The position numbers and the translations under genes were made by a program. Of a stretch of DNA of 64,000 bases, positions 1-11,186 are shown in pieces. Below the pieces are notes generated by a model, which saw nothing but the letters and a program-made list of their open reading frames with translations, was not told where the DNA came from and made no database searches. The DNA is taken from contig NC_062220.1 in NCBI RefSeq assembly GCF_902686445.1, forward strand, positions 107,990,643-108,054,642. Reading direction: 5' to 3'. Position 1 is the first letter of the stretch, and the number at the start of each line of letters is the position of its first letter. The DNA is from Sciurus carolinensis. Its lineage: Eukaryota; Chordata; Mammalia; Rodentia; Sciuridae.

Positions 1-1213
1 CAATATCTTCCCAATGTACTGGAGGTCCATGATCCATGATCTCATTCATAATAAGTTCAATCATTTTTGGCTCTAAATTCTTCAGACGCTCATCAATGGG
101 ATGTGCTGGTTCTGTAGGTCCTGCCCCATAAGGCTTATACTGCATTCCTCCATTCTGCTCTCCATCTTGCTTAGGTATAGGAGGAACAAACTTTCCAAAT
201 ATCCCTCGAGATCTACCAGCTCCCAGAGACTTTTTAACACCACCATAGGAAGACCCTGATGAACGCTGGAGTTGGTGGCCCTTTTTTTGTTGATCTACCC
301 ATAATTGTTCTTTTGCAGTTTTAAAGGTGGGCAGATTGCTATCCTCCCTTTGGCCATTATCTTCAGTTTTACTATAAGCCTTATTCAGTACTGGATTGGA
401 AAGGGCATCAATGATGCCAGAACCATAAAAACCCTTCCTTTCATGTGGATTTTCAGAGCCAGAAGGAAAACAAGATTGATTAGATGAGAAAGTATTTAGT
501 CCCATGTTCGCTTTGGGAAAGCTAAGATTTTCCTTTTTGACATTCCCAAATAATGGTGTAGCATGCACTTTTGCAGTGGATGACTCACCTAAAGGCATTG
601 AGGACATGAGACAAGTCTTAGCGGTGGTGTTAGTCACTATACGTGGCTGGACATCCTGGGGGCACCTCAAAGGGTTGTTCCCTGGGTGGTCTTGGGCCCT
701 ATCTGTGCCATGAATTGAGTTGGATAATAGGTCACCTTCTCCAGAAGCTCCACAAACATTAAATTTAGGATTATCAAAGGCAGTAGCCTCCTTATGGATT
801 ATTACTGATGAATCACCAGGTTCCAAAGTAGAATCTTTGAATTTTTTGCCAGCTTGCATCATCTTCTGTACATTATCCATTTTGAAAACATTATTTATTG
901 ACAACCCAGACTGCCACTTTTCACTGTTAGTTTGAGATCTTGCCAAAGCTAAAATGTTTTCTGCATAGTTATTCAAGCCAGTTTCAACATTGTCAGAATC
1001 AACAATTGCAGAATATTTTTCTGCATACCTTTTGAACAGTTTGGTAGCACAGACCTGGGAGATCTCAGAATTTGCCCATGCATACTGAATGCGTAATATC
1101 TGTGCACAGTATGCATCAGCCCTCTGTCCTGATGTACATATGCCAGATGTAATTGCAAAGTAATTCTTCTGCCATTCACTCAGATGTATAGACCTAGAGC
1201 TGGAGGTCTGCAT
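1..1213 (-). CDS. FIGNL1: FIGNL1 (fidgetin-like 1), N-terminal 404 residues, partial
   Basis: Reading the minus strand from the ATG at 1213-1211 gives 404 codons without a stop, running off the left edge; the family is about 674 residues. The start reads [19 protein letters not shown] and the whole frame matches mammalian FIGNL1. FIGNL1 is a nuclear AAA+ ATPase that binds RAD51 and removes it from chromatin during homologous recombination. Visible here are the low-complexity N-terminal half, the RAD51-binding FxxA motif (FKTA, residues 297-300), the basic [12 protein letters not shown] stretch (about 325-336) and the conserved linker [19 protein letters not shown] just before the AAA domain. 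The Walker motifs lie beyond the window. The coding part sits in one exon, as in other mammals, with a splice acceptor 10 nt before the ATG. No frameshift was found on full translation. Confidence 0.96.
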   Translation of the reverse strand, partial: MQTSSSRSIHLSEWQKNYFAITSGICTSGQRADAYCAQILRIQYAWANSEISQVCATKLFKRYAEKYSAIVDSDNVETGLNNYAENILALARSQTNSEKWQSGLSINNVFKMDNVQKMMQAGKKFKDSTLEPGDSSVIIHKEATAFDNPKFNVCGASGEGDLLSNSIHGTDRAQDHPGNNPLRCPQDVQPRIVTNTTAKTCLMSSMPLGESSTAKVHATPLFGNVKKENLSFPKANMGLNTFSSNQSCFPSGSENPHERKGFYGSGIIDALSNPVLNKAYSKTEDNGQREDSNLPTFKTAKEQLWVDQQKKGHQLQRSSGSSYGGVKKSLGAGRSRGIFGKFVPPIPKQDGEQNGGMQYKPYGAGPTEPAHPIDERLKNLEPKMIELIMNEIMDHGPPVHWEDI

Positions 1214-1223
1214 GTTCAAGTTT
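1214..1223 (-). other. FIGNL1: FIGNL1 5' UTR end and splice acceptor of the coding exon
   Basis: On the minus strand a pyrimidine-containing tract ends in TTGTTACAG, with the AG at 1225-1224, followed by AAACTTGAAC and then the ATG. This places the start of the coding exon at 1223 and leaves 10 nt of 5' UTR in it. The upstream UTR exon should lie near the CpG island at 4.1-4.3 kb. Confidence 0.75.
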
Positions 1224-3093
1224 CTGTAACAAATGGTAAAAATGAAGACAAATCAGTATCAAGAAGAAAAAAAAGACATACTTTGTACCTTTAAAATCTC
1301 TAAGAGAGGTACACTGGATTTTATATATGTATATGAACAAATTGTTTATATAAAGATATACTGATATGGTCTCAAAATTAAAGATTTCATAATAATTTTT
1401 TATGAGTAAAACTATTTTAATTATATAACAATTTTCCCTGAAAACAGAGAAAAACATTTATAAGGTTTAAATGGAAAAGATTTAAAACTAATCACCAAAA
1501 GAAAGGCAATATGAAAGACCAAAGGAACTACTATACTAAACACAAACCAGGAGTTTACATTTAGCCTGACACAAAAAAATGTGATGGCCTTAACAAGCAT
1601 ATTACTATCCCTGGGTTTCCTTACCTGTCAAGTGAAAGGAATCATAGTGACAATCAAGTCAGATAATATGAAAAAAATCTGAAAACTACTAATGCTATTC
1701 CGTACAAATGTAGAAATTGAAGCTGAGAGAATTAAGAAACTTACTGGAGATCACAGAGGCAGTTATGAATCAAGTCCCATATCAAACATACAGTTTCATT
1801 CTGGATACTTGTGCACTTCCCTATATACTCAAAGTTCCATTGATGCTACTGCCAAACATCACAGATTGAGCTGCATGGATCATATTAATGTTTTAATGAC
1901 TTATCCATAAATAAGTCACATAAAAAAGATGTTGCAGAATCACAATTTCCCAATTTCACATGAAGTATTAGAAACTGAAACTGTTACGACAATTAATGAG
2001 AACAAGCCAAATAGTATACTAGTAAAATGCTTTTACTTTAGATTTCTTCTCAGGTTATTTTTATAAGCCTCTTCATATTTATATTTGAATAGAATCATAG
2101 ATGAAAGTATGTTGTCAGACCTAAGAATTTACCTGCATATTTACTAGAAAAATTTACGAGAAATCTGTTTGGTTTCCTAAGAGTACTGCAATAAAGTAAA
2201 AACTAAGAACTTACGTATTTTAAAGTATCCTTCCAAATTACCTGGAGCTATAGCTTAATTATCAATAAATTATTTTTGTGCAAGAGACACGTTTAATACA
2301 ATTTTGTACATCCAACAACACCTTGCAAACAATTTGTCACATTATAGGTAGGTGTTCATAAATCTGTTCAAAAAAATAAGAAAACTTAAAATCCAGTGAG
2401 ACTAATTTATTTAAAGCTATAAAGCTTAAAAAACCAGAATCAACACTATGCAAGCATTCCTTCTGACAAGCAGTTTATCCTGCTTTCACTATACCACTTT
2501 TGCTCTCATTTTAATCTACTTTATACTATACTGGAATTGCAAAATTGAAAGAGAAGTGACTTGGAAAATATTTTTCACAATTACTATAATAATCCTCTTC
2601 CTCTGCATGGCTTCATTCCAGTTTATCATGTGCAATCCTGGAATTACTCCACAGCTCAAGTCACTGTTTTCAGGAAACTCTTTTCTCCTTTCCATTATGA
2701 ACTCTTTTTCAATATTCATCTCCCAAGTCTTACTTTTTCCTTTCAATCCAATCATTTATCCAACAATTATAAATACAGCTAACCAAAAACTGGCCATCAC
2801 TACTCAATGACAGTTTTTGTCCTATTTACCATTTCTAAGTCAATTTAACCTTAACATAAGTACTGTTTCAAAATCATCTTTATTTAAGTAATTTTCTTAT
2901 TATCTTAAGACTATATTTCTCTTCCAAACTGGATTGTTAGCTTCTGCTAGTAGGAAGTATTTTTCTATCAAATTTACATTCTCTCAGAACTTAAGACTAT
3001 ATGGTATCCACTAAAATAATAGCAATTAAAGTACTAGTACAGCTCTGACCATTTGTTGCAGACACTGTACAGGTCCTTTATAGAACTATTTCC

Positions 3094-3260
3094 CAGAGGC
3101 AAAAATAGCACAGGAATTAAGAGCATAGGATCTGAATCCTATGCTGACTGCCTGTGTTCAGATTCTGGCTCCATTATCCTCCAGCACTGACCTTGGGTCG
3201 ATATCTTAATGTGGGTCTGTTTTCACATATAAAAGAAATGCAATTAATTAGATGACAAAG
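3094..3260 (+). repeat. MIR-like SINE
   Basis: The order 'gcacaggaattaagagca ... tgtgttcagattctggctcc ... tgaccttgggtcgatat' is the diverged pattern of a MIR on the plus strand. Family assigned by eye. Confidence 0.55.
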
Positions 3261-3446
3261 TCTTTTAGTTCTGCAAAACACTCAAAACAGTTCTCAGCAC
3301 TGGATAAAGTATTTCTTACTATTCTTCACAATGACGCCTCAAAGAAGGTATCAGTTTTTCTTTCTTACCACATAAGTTAACAGAGTCCTCAATCTACAGG
3401 AACTACGTATGGTCAGGGATGAGCAGAAAGCAGTTCTGACTTACTA

Positions 3447-3770
3447 CAGGTTGCATATCCCTTATCCAAAATGCTTGGGACCAGAAGCTATTATGATTTC
3501 TGAAAGTAAAAAAGCAACACACACACACACACACACGCATATATATAAATACGAACACATATATATATATATATATATATGACGAAATATTTTAGGAGAC
3601 CTCCATATGCACCTTATAAACAGCCTGAAGGTTAATTTTATACAATATTTTTAATAATTCCGTGAAGGAAATTATCATGGTGTGACATTTCCTTCGTGCA
3701 ATGTGTCAGGGCTCAAAAAGCTTCAAATTCTGGAGCAATATGGGTTTTCCGATGAAGAATGTTCTACCTG
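3447..3770 (+). mobile_element. Tigger-like (TcMar) DNA transposon, non-autonomous
   Basis: Starts CAGGTTGCATATCCCTTATC and ends CTACCTG, so the termini are inverted repeats. The interior (TTGGGACCAGAAG, CAGCCTGAAGGTTAATTTTA) is shared with the element at 41452-41765. An AC then AT dinucleotide repeat lies inside it. The exact subfamily is not certain. Confidence 0.65.
3516..3580. repeat. Compound microsatellite (AC)n / (AT)n
   Basis: About ten AC units at 3516-3536, an interrupted AT-rich spacer, then a pure AT run at 3558-3580, all inside the Tigger-like element. Confidence 0.9.
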
Positions 3771-4059
3771 TTCTACGAGTATTGCCCATAACGGTAGAAA
3801 ATTCTAAGACTCAGTAAATTTACACAATAACGCCTCCCGCCTTCCCAGTGCTTGCTGAGGTTAGCGGTGGCAGACATTGCCCGAAACCGGTCCTCACCCG
3901 CATCGAACCGCTCTCAATCCGCCAGGCCCACTCCGGGGTTGACCAAGCCTCATCTCAGTAACTTCCCAAGACCATCATCCCGTACAACAAACGAAAAAGA
4001 ATGGGGCACTGAGGACACAGCACTGCAAGAAAACCCGCGGACGCTCGCTGGACTCTGAC

Positions 4060-4330
4060 CTGTTTCTGGTCTCCCACGGAGCCGCAGTTCGCCGCCCGAT
4101 AGGCCCACGGGTTTTTCTGCAGACGCCCTGCAAGGCGCCCAAACCCCCAACCCCACAGACTTCACCTCAGCCAACCTGCGGATGGCCGAGTCGCTCTCAG
4201 CCTCTGAAAAGCGCGGGGTCCGACGTGCGCCTGCGTGGCGTGACGTGCTCGGGCCCGCGCCGTACGTGCATACGTGAGAGCGGGGACGCGCGCGGCGGGG
4301 GCGGGAGCGTAGCGTCTAGACCGTGGCTCT
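4060..4330 (-). promoter_or_regulatory. FIGNL1: CpG island, probable FIGNL1 promoter and first exon
   Basis: This is the only CpG-dense stretch in the window, densest at 4200-4330. It carries a TGACGT (CRE/ATF half site) at 4241-4246 and a GC box (GGGGGCGGGAG) around 4297-4307. Position and orientation fit the start of FIGNL1, 3 kb upstream of its coding exon. Two candidate minus-strand donors for a UTR exon are CCGCAG|GTTGGC (exon edge 4176) and GCTGAG|GTGAAG (exon edge 4166). I cannot choose between them or place the start site from sequence alone. Confidence 0.7.
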
Positions 4331-4385
4331 GGAGAGAGATAGGGCGCTTTTATTTCTTTTTCATTCATTCGTGCATTCTTTCTTT

Positions 4386-4425
4386 CTTTTTCTTGTCTTT
4401 TTTTTTTTTTTGTGTGTGTGTGTGC
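4386..4425. repeat. Polypyrimidine and GT simple repeat
   Basis: A TTTC/T-rich run passes into a pure T run and then GTGTGTGTGTGTG, just upstream of the CpG island relative to FIGNL1. Confidence 0.85.
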
Positions 4426-6365
4426 AGTACTGGATGGTGACATTCTGATAAAGGAGACTAGTTGTAAATATTCTGCGAAAGGAGACTTGCGATCTGTCCA
4501 GCCAGGATGCGATTTACCTTAAGTGTCTTCATTTCATTGTGCTTAAGCATCATTTTTTAAAGTGCTCCGGAATAAAGTGAAGTAGTGATGAGAACTGAAT
4601 GAAATTTCGAAGGAAACCTGTAGATATATAGATTGTGACTTACCAGGACTCACCTGGGTCAGCAAACCGCCCGCCTTCTGCTCTACAGGCACGGAGGGGC
4701 CGGGGAGAGGAGGTACTGTGTTTAAGTTGGGAATTATTCAAGACGTTTTTACACCACTTATACCCTGAGTTCTGGGGCCTGCCCGCCACTTGCCTTCACT
4801 GTCACCTCGCCCTCTCCCTCCCCGCGGACCATTAGAAGGTTCCCTGTCTCCTCTTCTTTCAGACAGGAATAATCTGTGACTCAGAATGCTATTGTAAAGA
4901 CCACAATCAATAAGAGATATAATACTTAAATTATCAAAGCAGTAGCTGGCACGTGGCAGGCATTTAACAGAAGTTGTGGTATCATTTTAAATTTTTTATT
5001 GTTACTAATGTCATTACTGTGATTCAAAACCTTATGCTATATCAAGACTTTCCCATCTTTTAAAAATGTGATGTGTTGTAATAGCATCCTAATACTTAAT
5101 ATTAAAGAGTTTAGTGCTTGAGCTATATAAATGTTAAACTTTTCTTCTAAAAACACAGACTGTGTAATAAACTCTTCTCTTTTCTCCTGGTTAGAAGTTA
5201 ACCTTCAGGGGAGAGGTTTCCACCTACAGCAGACACAATGCCAGTCCCTTCAGTGTGAGGGATTCTGGGAGCTACTTGTTTATTTCCATATTCATGAATT
5301 CTATAAACATGGCCTCAAGATGATGTCAGTGTATAGTCCAGTGAGCTCATTTGTTTTTGAGTAGAGGGATAATATGGCCCCAAATAATATGCATCCTTTT
5401 CTGCCAGGAGATTTACTTTGTGTAAGTTTAGTGAGATGGTTTTGTAGGTGGGTATGAGAGACCAATGCATTGAGGAGATAGGAAGGCAGAGAATAACCAA
5501 TGAATTTAAATCTAGTTCCTTTTCTTTGGGATTCCCTGAATGTAGCTGGATTCCCACAGATATCCAAACTTTTCAGCTTCCTAATTCCGTGGTAAGAAAG
5601 AAAGCAGAATGAGAATTGAGAGACAGTAACTAGCCCTGGAATAGAGAAGTAAGACATGCTAACCTGGAGTAGACTGCACAGGAAAGATTTTCATTGGCAG
5701 CACAGAAAATCATAAAGGGATATGAAGAGGCTATGTCTGGCATCATCATCTTAAACAGAACCCATGAGTTGGAAGATGGTACCTTCCCCTATGTCAGAAG
5801 ACAGAATGTCCACAAATTTAACGGATGGTCTAACTAGCTTTTCTTTGCAGTTCATAAATTTGGGGCACGTTCAGTCTGAAAAATAGAATGAACGCTTCCA
5901 CTGGGCAAAGGCGGAAAGGTGGATTTTGTAAGGTCGGAATAGGGAAGCTGGACAATAGAAAAAGAACTGATGGGTTAATATCAGGTTATGTCAAATTACT
6001 TTTCTAGTAAGGGTTAAAGTAAAGGGACTTCCTTATCCTGCTGACTCAGGTAAACTGAGTTCTCTCTAATTAGTTGCTATAAATATCCTTTTTCCAGGAA
6101 GAACTGGTCTATTTGAGGGATCCCCCTACTTCCTTAAGGTTTCAGTTTGATTACAGGGTACCTGGTGTGAGTGACTCCATTTTGGTTTGGTTTGGTCTGT
6201 TGGGACTTAGTGAAGGAGCTCAGCCCAAAATAATGGTCTCCCATAATTTTTACTTAACACCTGAAATGGGGCAGGGCAGAGTAGGAAGGAACTATCTGCT
6301 TCGGTTATTTTCCTCTAGAACCATGCTCCCAACCTGAGTCAGTCCTTCTAGATGCTTCTGGTTTG
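4426..6365. other. Intergenic, nothing recognised
   Basis: Between the FIGNL1 CpG island and the MLT1-like LTR. Short open frames only, no splice-bounded conserved frame, and no repeat I can name. Confidence 0.5.
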
Positions 6366-6770
6366 ATATGTTATGGGTTAAATTGTATCCCCCACATAGT
6401 TATGTAGAAATCATAAATCTCAATATCTGCGTATCTGACTTTATTTGGAAATAGTGTCTTTACAGGGTCTTAATCGAGTTAAGATGAGGTCATACTGGAT
6501 TAGGAAGGCTCTCATCCAATATAATCCATGCCCTCATTAAGACAAGAAAGAGAAAGAGAGGGAAGATGGAAGGCAGAGGCAGATTTGGGTAATTCATCAA
6601 CTAGCCAATGAATGTCTGGGGTTACCAGAAGCTGGGCTTGGAGGTAACATGGTCCTGCTGACACCTCAGTTTGGGGTTTCTGGTCTCCAGAATCGTAAGA
6701 GAATAAATTTTTGTTTTTCCAAGACACCAAGATTGTGGTACATGTTCCATTAGCTCTAGGAAACTAATAC
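6366..6770 (+). mobile_element. MLT1-like MaLR solo LTR
   Basis: Shows the MaLR LTR order: GTTATGGGTTAAATTGTATCC, then TTTATTTGGAAATAGTGTCTT, then a conserved stretch near the end with CTCCAGAATCGTAAGAGAATAAA, closing with GGAAACTAATACATGAC. Old and diverged; no internal region follows. Confidence 0.75.
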
Positions 6771-6804
6771 ATGACCTTTTAAAAAATGTTTAAATACCTT
6801 TATC

Positions 6805-6877
6805 CTATTTATATATTTATTTATTCATATGTGGTACTGAGGATCAAACCCAGTGCCTCACCCACAACCCCAGCCCC
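6805..6877 (-). mobile_element. ID SINE (fragment)
   Basis: Plus strand reads GTGGTACTGAGGATCAAACCCAG ... CCCACAACCCCAGCCCC, the reverse complement of an ID element whose T-rich tail lies at the left. Confidence 0.7.
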
Positions 6878-7699
6878 AATACATGACATTCTTATAACAC
6901 CAGAAGAGTGGCAGAGGAGCAAGATCACAGAGCCTGAGGGGTTGACTCTCCATGGTTCAAGGGCCAACTCTGCAACTCACCAGTCACCAGCAAGTGTTGT
7001 TGGGAATAAACTTGGTCAGTGCCTAAACAGCAGTTAGACCATAGCCTTGGCCCCAGTTAGCACTGCCCACATGAGCAGGCCATTATGAACAGGCCATCCC
7101 TTTATAACATGGAGGTTGCCCTCATTAGAGCTTGGGACTGAAAAATAACCCACCTTGTGGTTTTCCCACATTTTAAGCTCCTTAATCCTGCTATTTAATA
7201 ATGTAGCCAAATTCTCTTATTTTCACAGAATATCAGAACTTCAGACATAGGAGAGGGCTTATATAGAAGGTTGCCTACTTTCTAGTCCCAATTTCTGTCT
7301 CATGCAAGAATGTTCTTTACCACTTCCCAAACCTTGGTTTTCCCCATCTCCACTTGGTGAATTCTCTCCCGTATAAGAAAACATATTCCATTTGATGATA
7401 GACTGACTTTAAGGTTTTTCTTCACGTTTAATAGACCTGTAATTTTATAAGTCACTTGCTCTTTAGAGCTACAGAGAAGGCTTCAAATTAAAGTAAGTTG
7501 TAAAATTTGAAGATAGCTAACCTTTCTTCTATCTGTGCAGTATCACTAGTGCCACTTGCTGCCCAGGCTCCTGCCTTGAACTCAGGTCTCTTCCATCTTC
7601 CCAAAGTACATTTATGGTCCAGGCTGAATGGAGCTGCTGCAAAGAGCTGAGGGCTATTAACAGTAACTAATGGCTCATCTTGAAGCCTTATAGCAATTT
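6878..7699. other. Intergenic, nothing recognised
   Basis: Unique-looking sequence between an ID fragment and a B1-ID SINE; no gene or nameable repeat seen. Confidence 0.45.
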
Positions 7700-7871
7700 T
7701 ACCAACCACTGAGTCACATCCCCAGCCCTTTTTATTTTTTATTTCGAAACAGTGTCTCACCAATTTGTTTAGAGCCTTGCTAAATTGCTGAGCCTGGCCT
7801 TGAACTTGTGATTCTCCTGCCTCAGCCTTTGGATCCACTGGGATTACAGGTGTGTGCCACTGTGCCGGGCT
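7700..7871 (-). mobile_element. B1-ID fusion SINE
   Basis: Read on the minus strand: GCCCGGCACAGTGGCACACA ... GGGATTACAGG complement ... then the ID part ending at CCACTGAGTCACATCCCCAG complement. The fusion of a 7SL-like left part to an ID tail is characteristic of sciurid genomes. Confidence 0.85.
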
Positions 7872-10271
7872 ATAACCATCTTGCCAGGCTACAGACATTT
7901 TAATACGAGGGCACACTCAGGTGCAAAAACATCTCGTAAAATTCAGGTGCTCCAGCCTCAACTCAATGATCTGAGGGCTCCACACCCACTGGTCTTCCCA
8001 CAGATGACCCTAGTGGGGCCTAATGGACCATCCCATGTCCCCTTTCCATGACAGAACTCAGGTCCGGTTCATTGATGGACAAATGTCCTTCCCAAATCAG
8101 ATGGGGAATCTTCATAGCATCTGCTATGTTTCCAGATTTACAAATAACAGATCATATCATTCAATTAAATTTACATATTTATCAGAGGTCTTTGAAATTC
8201 AAATATACCATTAAAATCCAAGGACCCTTTCTGAGAGTGCGTTTGCTATTTCCAAAGTCTTTCAGAGGATAATAACTAAACTTAGAATAACAACACGTTT
8301 CTAAAAGCAAAATGGTTCCATAGAATAAATGGATTCATCAGACAAGAAAACCAAGGCCCAGAAAGTCAAAGAACATGACAACAGAGCTTGAGCTCATAAT
8401 CTGAATCCAGGTTGTCTAGTGTTCTGAATTTATTTCCTAGAAGTTGAGTCATCTCCAAGTAAGATGTGCATTTTGTATGCATCCAGAACAGTTTTTTTAA
8501 TGCATACAAGGCTCTCAATAAACATATTGAACAAATGTTTGCATTTATAGCCAAGAATGCCATGTCTTTGGTCAGTTGAAAGGATAAGTTTATATCACAA
8601 GATTTAATTGATACAATGCAGAACAAGATGATTACCCACCACAATTAGCATTTCACATCAACTGTTTATTAAGCATTTAAACACATGACAGGGGACAATT
8701 TAGGGCCACAGGTATAATCTGCAGTTATGATCATAGACTGCCCTGGAAAATATTTCATTAAGCCCCTTCTGCCACCACTGATATCTTCATGAGCATGAAA
8801 ACTTTTGATTTTTAATCAAGAAAAACCACAGCCAAATAACAATTGAAAACTGTAATCACTGAGATAAACTTTTCACATAGCAAATATTTCTTCACTGATG
8901 AGACACCAAAAAGATATAATGACGAGTGTCTGGTTAACTTTGGAGCAGACATGGGAGGCCACATACAGACTCAGTATCAAGAGGATGATATTTATTTTCT
9001 TCTTATTCCAGTTTTCACACATACGTTCTTCCAACTTTTGATGTCTACAGGAAAAAAAAAATACCATGAGCACATGACTGCATTGAGAAAATAAAGAATA
9101 AAAATTTACATACTATTTCTCCAGTGAAAGGGGGGCAATTGTAAACATAAAATAGTTTTAATTGAAAGAAAGGAACTTTTATTATCAAACTGACTTCTCT
9201 CTAACGACAAATTTTATCAACATCAACTAGAATCTCTCATTTTCTACCCTCTGTAAAATAGAAATAGCCCCTACTCTCTCTCGGAACTATGATCACCTGA
9301 TAATGATATGATAACCTCAAGTTATTACATGTAAATCCAAGGTGTAAAGATTTTCATTATTGCAGTTAATCTGGTCAAAAACAATTTACACGCATTATGA
9401 TTTACTATGGTGTACTATATATATATTTAAGAAAATTGCTTATTTTTACCCTTTGAATCTACAGCAAATGTAATGACCCCACAGGAATTAAGGTTTCTAT
9501 CAGAAATATGCCTATAAGCCACAGTCTTCCCGTATGTTGTTTTCTAGAGCTGTAGTTTCCCTGTATATCATTTTGGGCCTATGGGAATAAGATCCTGACA
9601 TGATAGATACTTGTTAGATATATGCAAATATAAGACTGCAGAAATGATAATTGGTAGTGTTTGCTTGATGGGTTGCTTGTTTTGTGTACACTAACATATG
9701 CTTAGAGCAATAGAATATTTTCAAAATATGAGTTTCTCCCTGATACCTTCCAGAGATGTTGGACATATGATCAAGTTGTTCTGGGGAGGGAGGTCTCTTA
9801 ATGTAGGAGTGGAGGAAGGCCCTACTGTACCAGGAAAAGGATCTTGTGTTACTGAGCATATTTCCACAGAGAAGGTGGTTTCTTTGGCCTCACCTTACTG
9901 AAATTGTTCATCCCTAGGCTGCTAGCTCATGTAATATGATACAATTTTAAACTCTTGGATTTTTTAAAGCAGTATATTTCAGCATTTCTCAATTAAAATT
10001 AGGTGAAAGAAAAATAAAGTTGCATGCAATCAGTTATATAAATTACACTATACACCTGAGTTCTGCATCTCCTAGGGGTCAATGGAGAAATGAAGAGGAA
10101 GAGAGACAAAGACAAGCAGAAATTAAGGGGGTCTACTCCCCTTCTCCCAAATAGGACAAAAAGAAAAATGACAGACACAGAAAAGAGTAGAAAATCCCAA
10201 TTGAATGACATTCTTGGTGGTGGGGGGATGGGTGTTGCTGTTGAGTGTGTTCTTGTCTCCTGGGAGGTTTT
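7872..10271. other. Intergenic, nothing recognised
   Basis: AT-rich sequence downstream of DDC. Scattered short open frames on both strands have no family resemblance. No CpG cluster or long repeat identified. Confidence 0.45.
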
Positions 10272-10395
10272 TATTTTTTTTTAATTAGTACACTGAAAGC
10301 ATATATAATAGTGGAATTCATTATGCCATATTTGTACATGCACATAACATAATTTGGTCAATTTCATTCTCCAGTACCTTCCTTTTCTGAATGAT
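10272..10395 (-). mobile_element. Probable antisense L1 3' end fragment
   Basis: A T-rich run is followed by sequence resembling the reverse complement of the sciurid L1 tail (compare 60600-60680: the ATGTATAACTAATTAGAAC motif). Diverged, so family assignment is tentative. Confidence 0.4.
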
Positions 10396-10660
10396 ATTCT
10401 TAAAACAATCTAATGCAGTCTTTTAAGATTGTTTTAACTCCCACACATATAATTTTAAATAGTCTTCCTGTTGCCAGTGCTGCATTTGCTTAAAACATTG
10501 TCCTTATGAGTAACCTGTGTGCTCTTTGCAGGGTTTGACTGATGTAGCTAAATCCCTGAGCATTACCAAGAAGCCCAGTAGTCTAAATAGGCTCTTTCTC
10601 TAAACCATCAAGACTTTGGTCCTCCCTGACAGTAAATTATTGCTCACATGAAATTCCTGT

Positions 10661-10666
10661 TTTATT
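10661..10666 (-). terminator. DDC: DDC polyadenylation signal (candidate)
   Basis: Minus-strand AATAAA, 320 nt beyond the DDC stop codon. This gives a 3' UTR of about 340 nt, a plausible length for DDC. Cleavage would fall near 10640-10650. Confidence 0.6.
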
Positions 10667-10985
10667 GTTTTCATTTATCTAAAGCTTGCCAGTTTAATAT
10701 ATAAGCTCATTATGATAGCAAGTTACCTGAATAAACTGGGGCAATCTGAGGGGAAAGAATGATAGAAACCAATGTTCTCATCTAAAATAAATAACTGAAA
10801 TAATCTGTAGAGAATCATTACAGATAGCATTCTTTCCACTTCTCTGGACCGAGCGGGAGGAAATTCGGTCACAGCAGCACTGAGTGGCAGAGCGGAGACT
10901 GAGCGGGGATTCCCAACTCTGACCCTGACTCCAGGGGGACAGGACGTTCCTGGCACAGGCTGCTCACCTGCAACCGGCTCCACTT
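10667..10985 (-). other. DDC: DDC 3' UTR
   Basis: Follows the TGA at 10988-10986 and runs to the AATAAA. The first part is GC-richer than the rest. An open frame across it in another phase is a chance frame. Confidence 0.7.
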
Positions 10986-11186
10986 TCACTCCTTCTCTAC
11001 TCTCAGCACGTCTCCAGCCAGCTCTTTGATGTGCTCCCAGGCGAACTGCACGTGGGCAGATTCCACCGTGCGAGCACAGACAGCAAAACGCAGCACGATC
11101 TTGTCTCGGAGGTGACAAGGAACCAAGTGTATTTTTTTGGCACTATTTATTCTTTGCAGAAGAGCTTCGTTCAGTTGGTTGGAACC
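10986..11186 (-). CDS. DDC: DDC exon 15 (C-terminal 66 residues and stop)
   Basis: Acceptor CCTCCAG|GGTTCC with the AG at 11188-11187. The exon encodes residues 415-480, from [18 protein letters not shown] to LRVEKE, then TGA. This is the C-terminal domain of the group II PLP decarboxylase fold, with the near-invariant [12 protein letters not shown] and [15 protein letters not shown] segments. It starts in phase 0, in agreement with exon 14. Differences from the human protein are conservative (for example F instead of R before AWEHIKEL). Confidence 0.96.
   Translation of the reverse strand, partial: GSNQLNEALLQRINSAKKIHLVPCHLRDKIVLRFAVCARTVESAHVQFAWEHIKELAGDVLRVEKE

Larger units (their letters stand above)
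1224..4165 (-). other. FIGNL1 5' intron
   Basis: AT-rich intron between the coding exon and the CpG island. It holds a MIR-like SINE near 3.1 kb and a Tigger-like DNA transposon with an embedded AC/AT microsatellite at 3447-3770. From 1224 to about 3090 I recognise no element; the open frames there show no family resemblance. Confidence 0.6.

Noticed and set aside
2448..2810. 120-codon plus-strand frame with hydrophobic stretches in the FIGNL1 intron
   Set aside because: T-rich intronic sequence gives hydrophobic codons by chance; no conserved motif, no splice context, and the other strand is open too.
7488..7916. 142-codon minus-strand frame
   Set aside because: Much of it is a B1-ID SINE (7700-7871) read through; not a gene.
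10723..11118. 131-codon minus-strand frame over the DDC end
   Set aside because: Out-of-phase shadow of DDC exon 15 and its 3' UTR.
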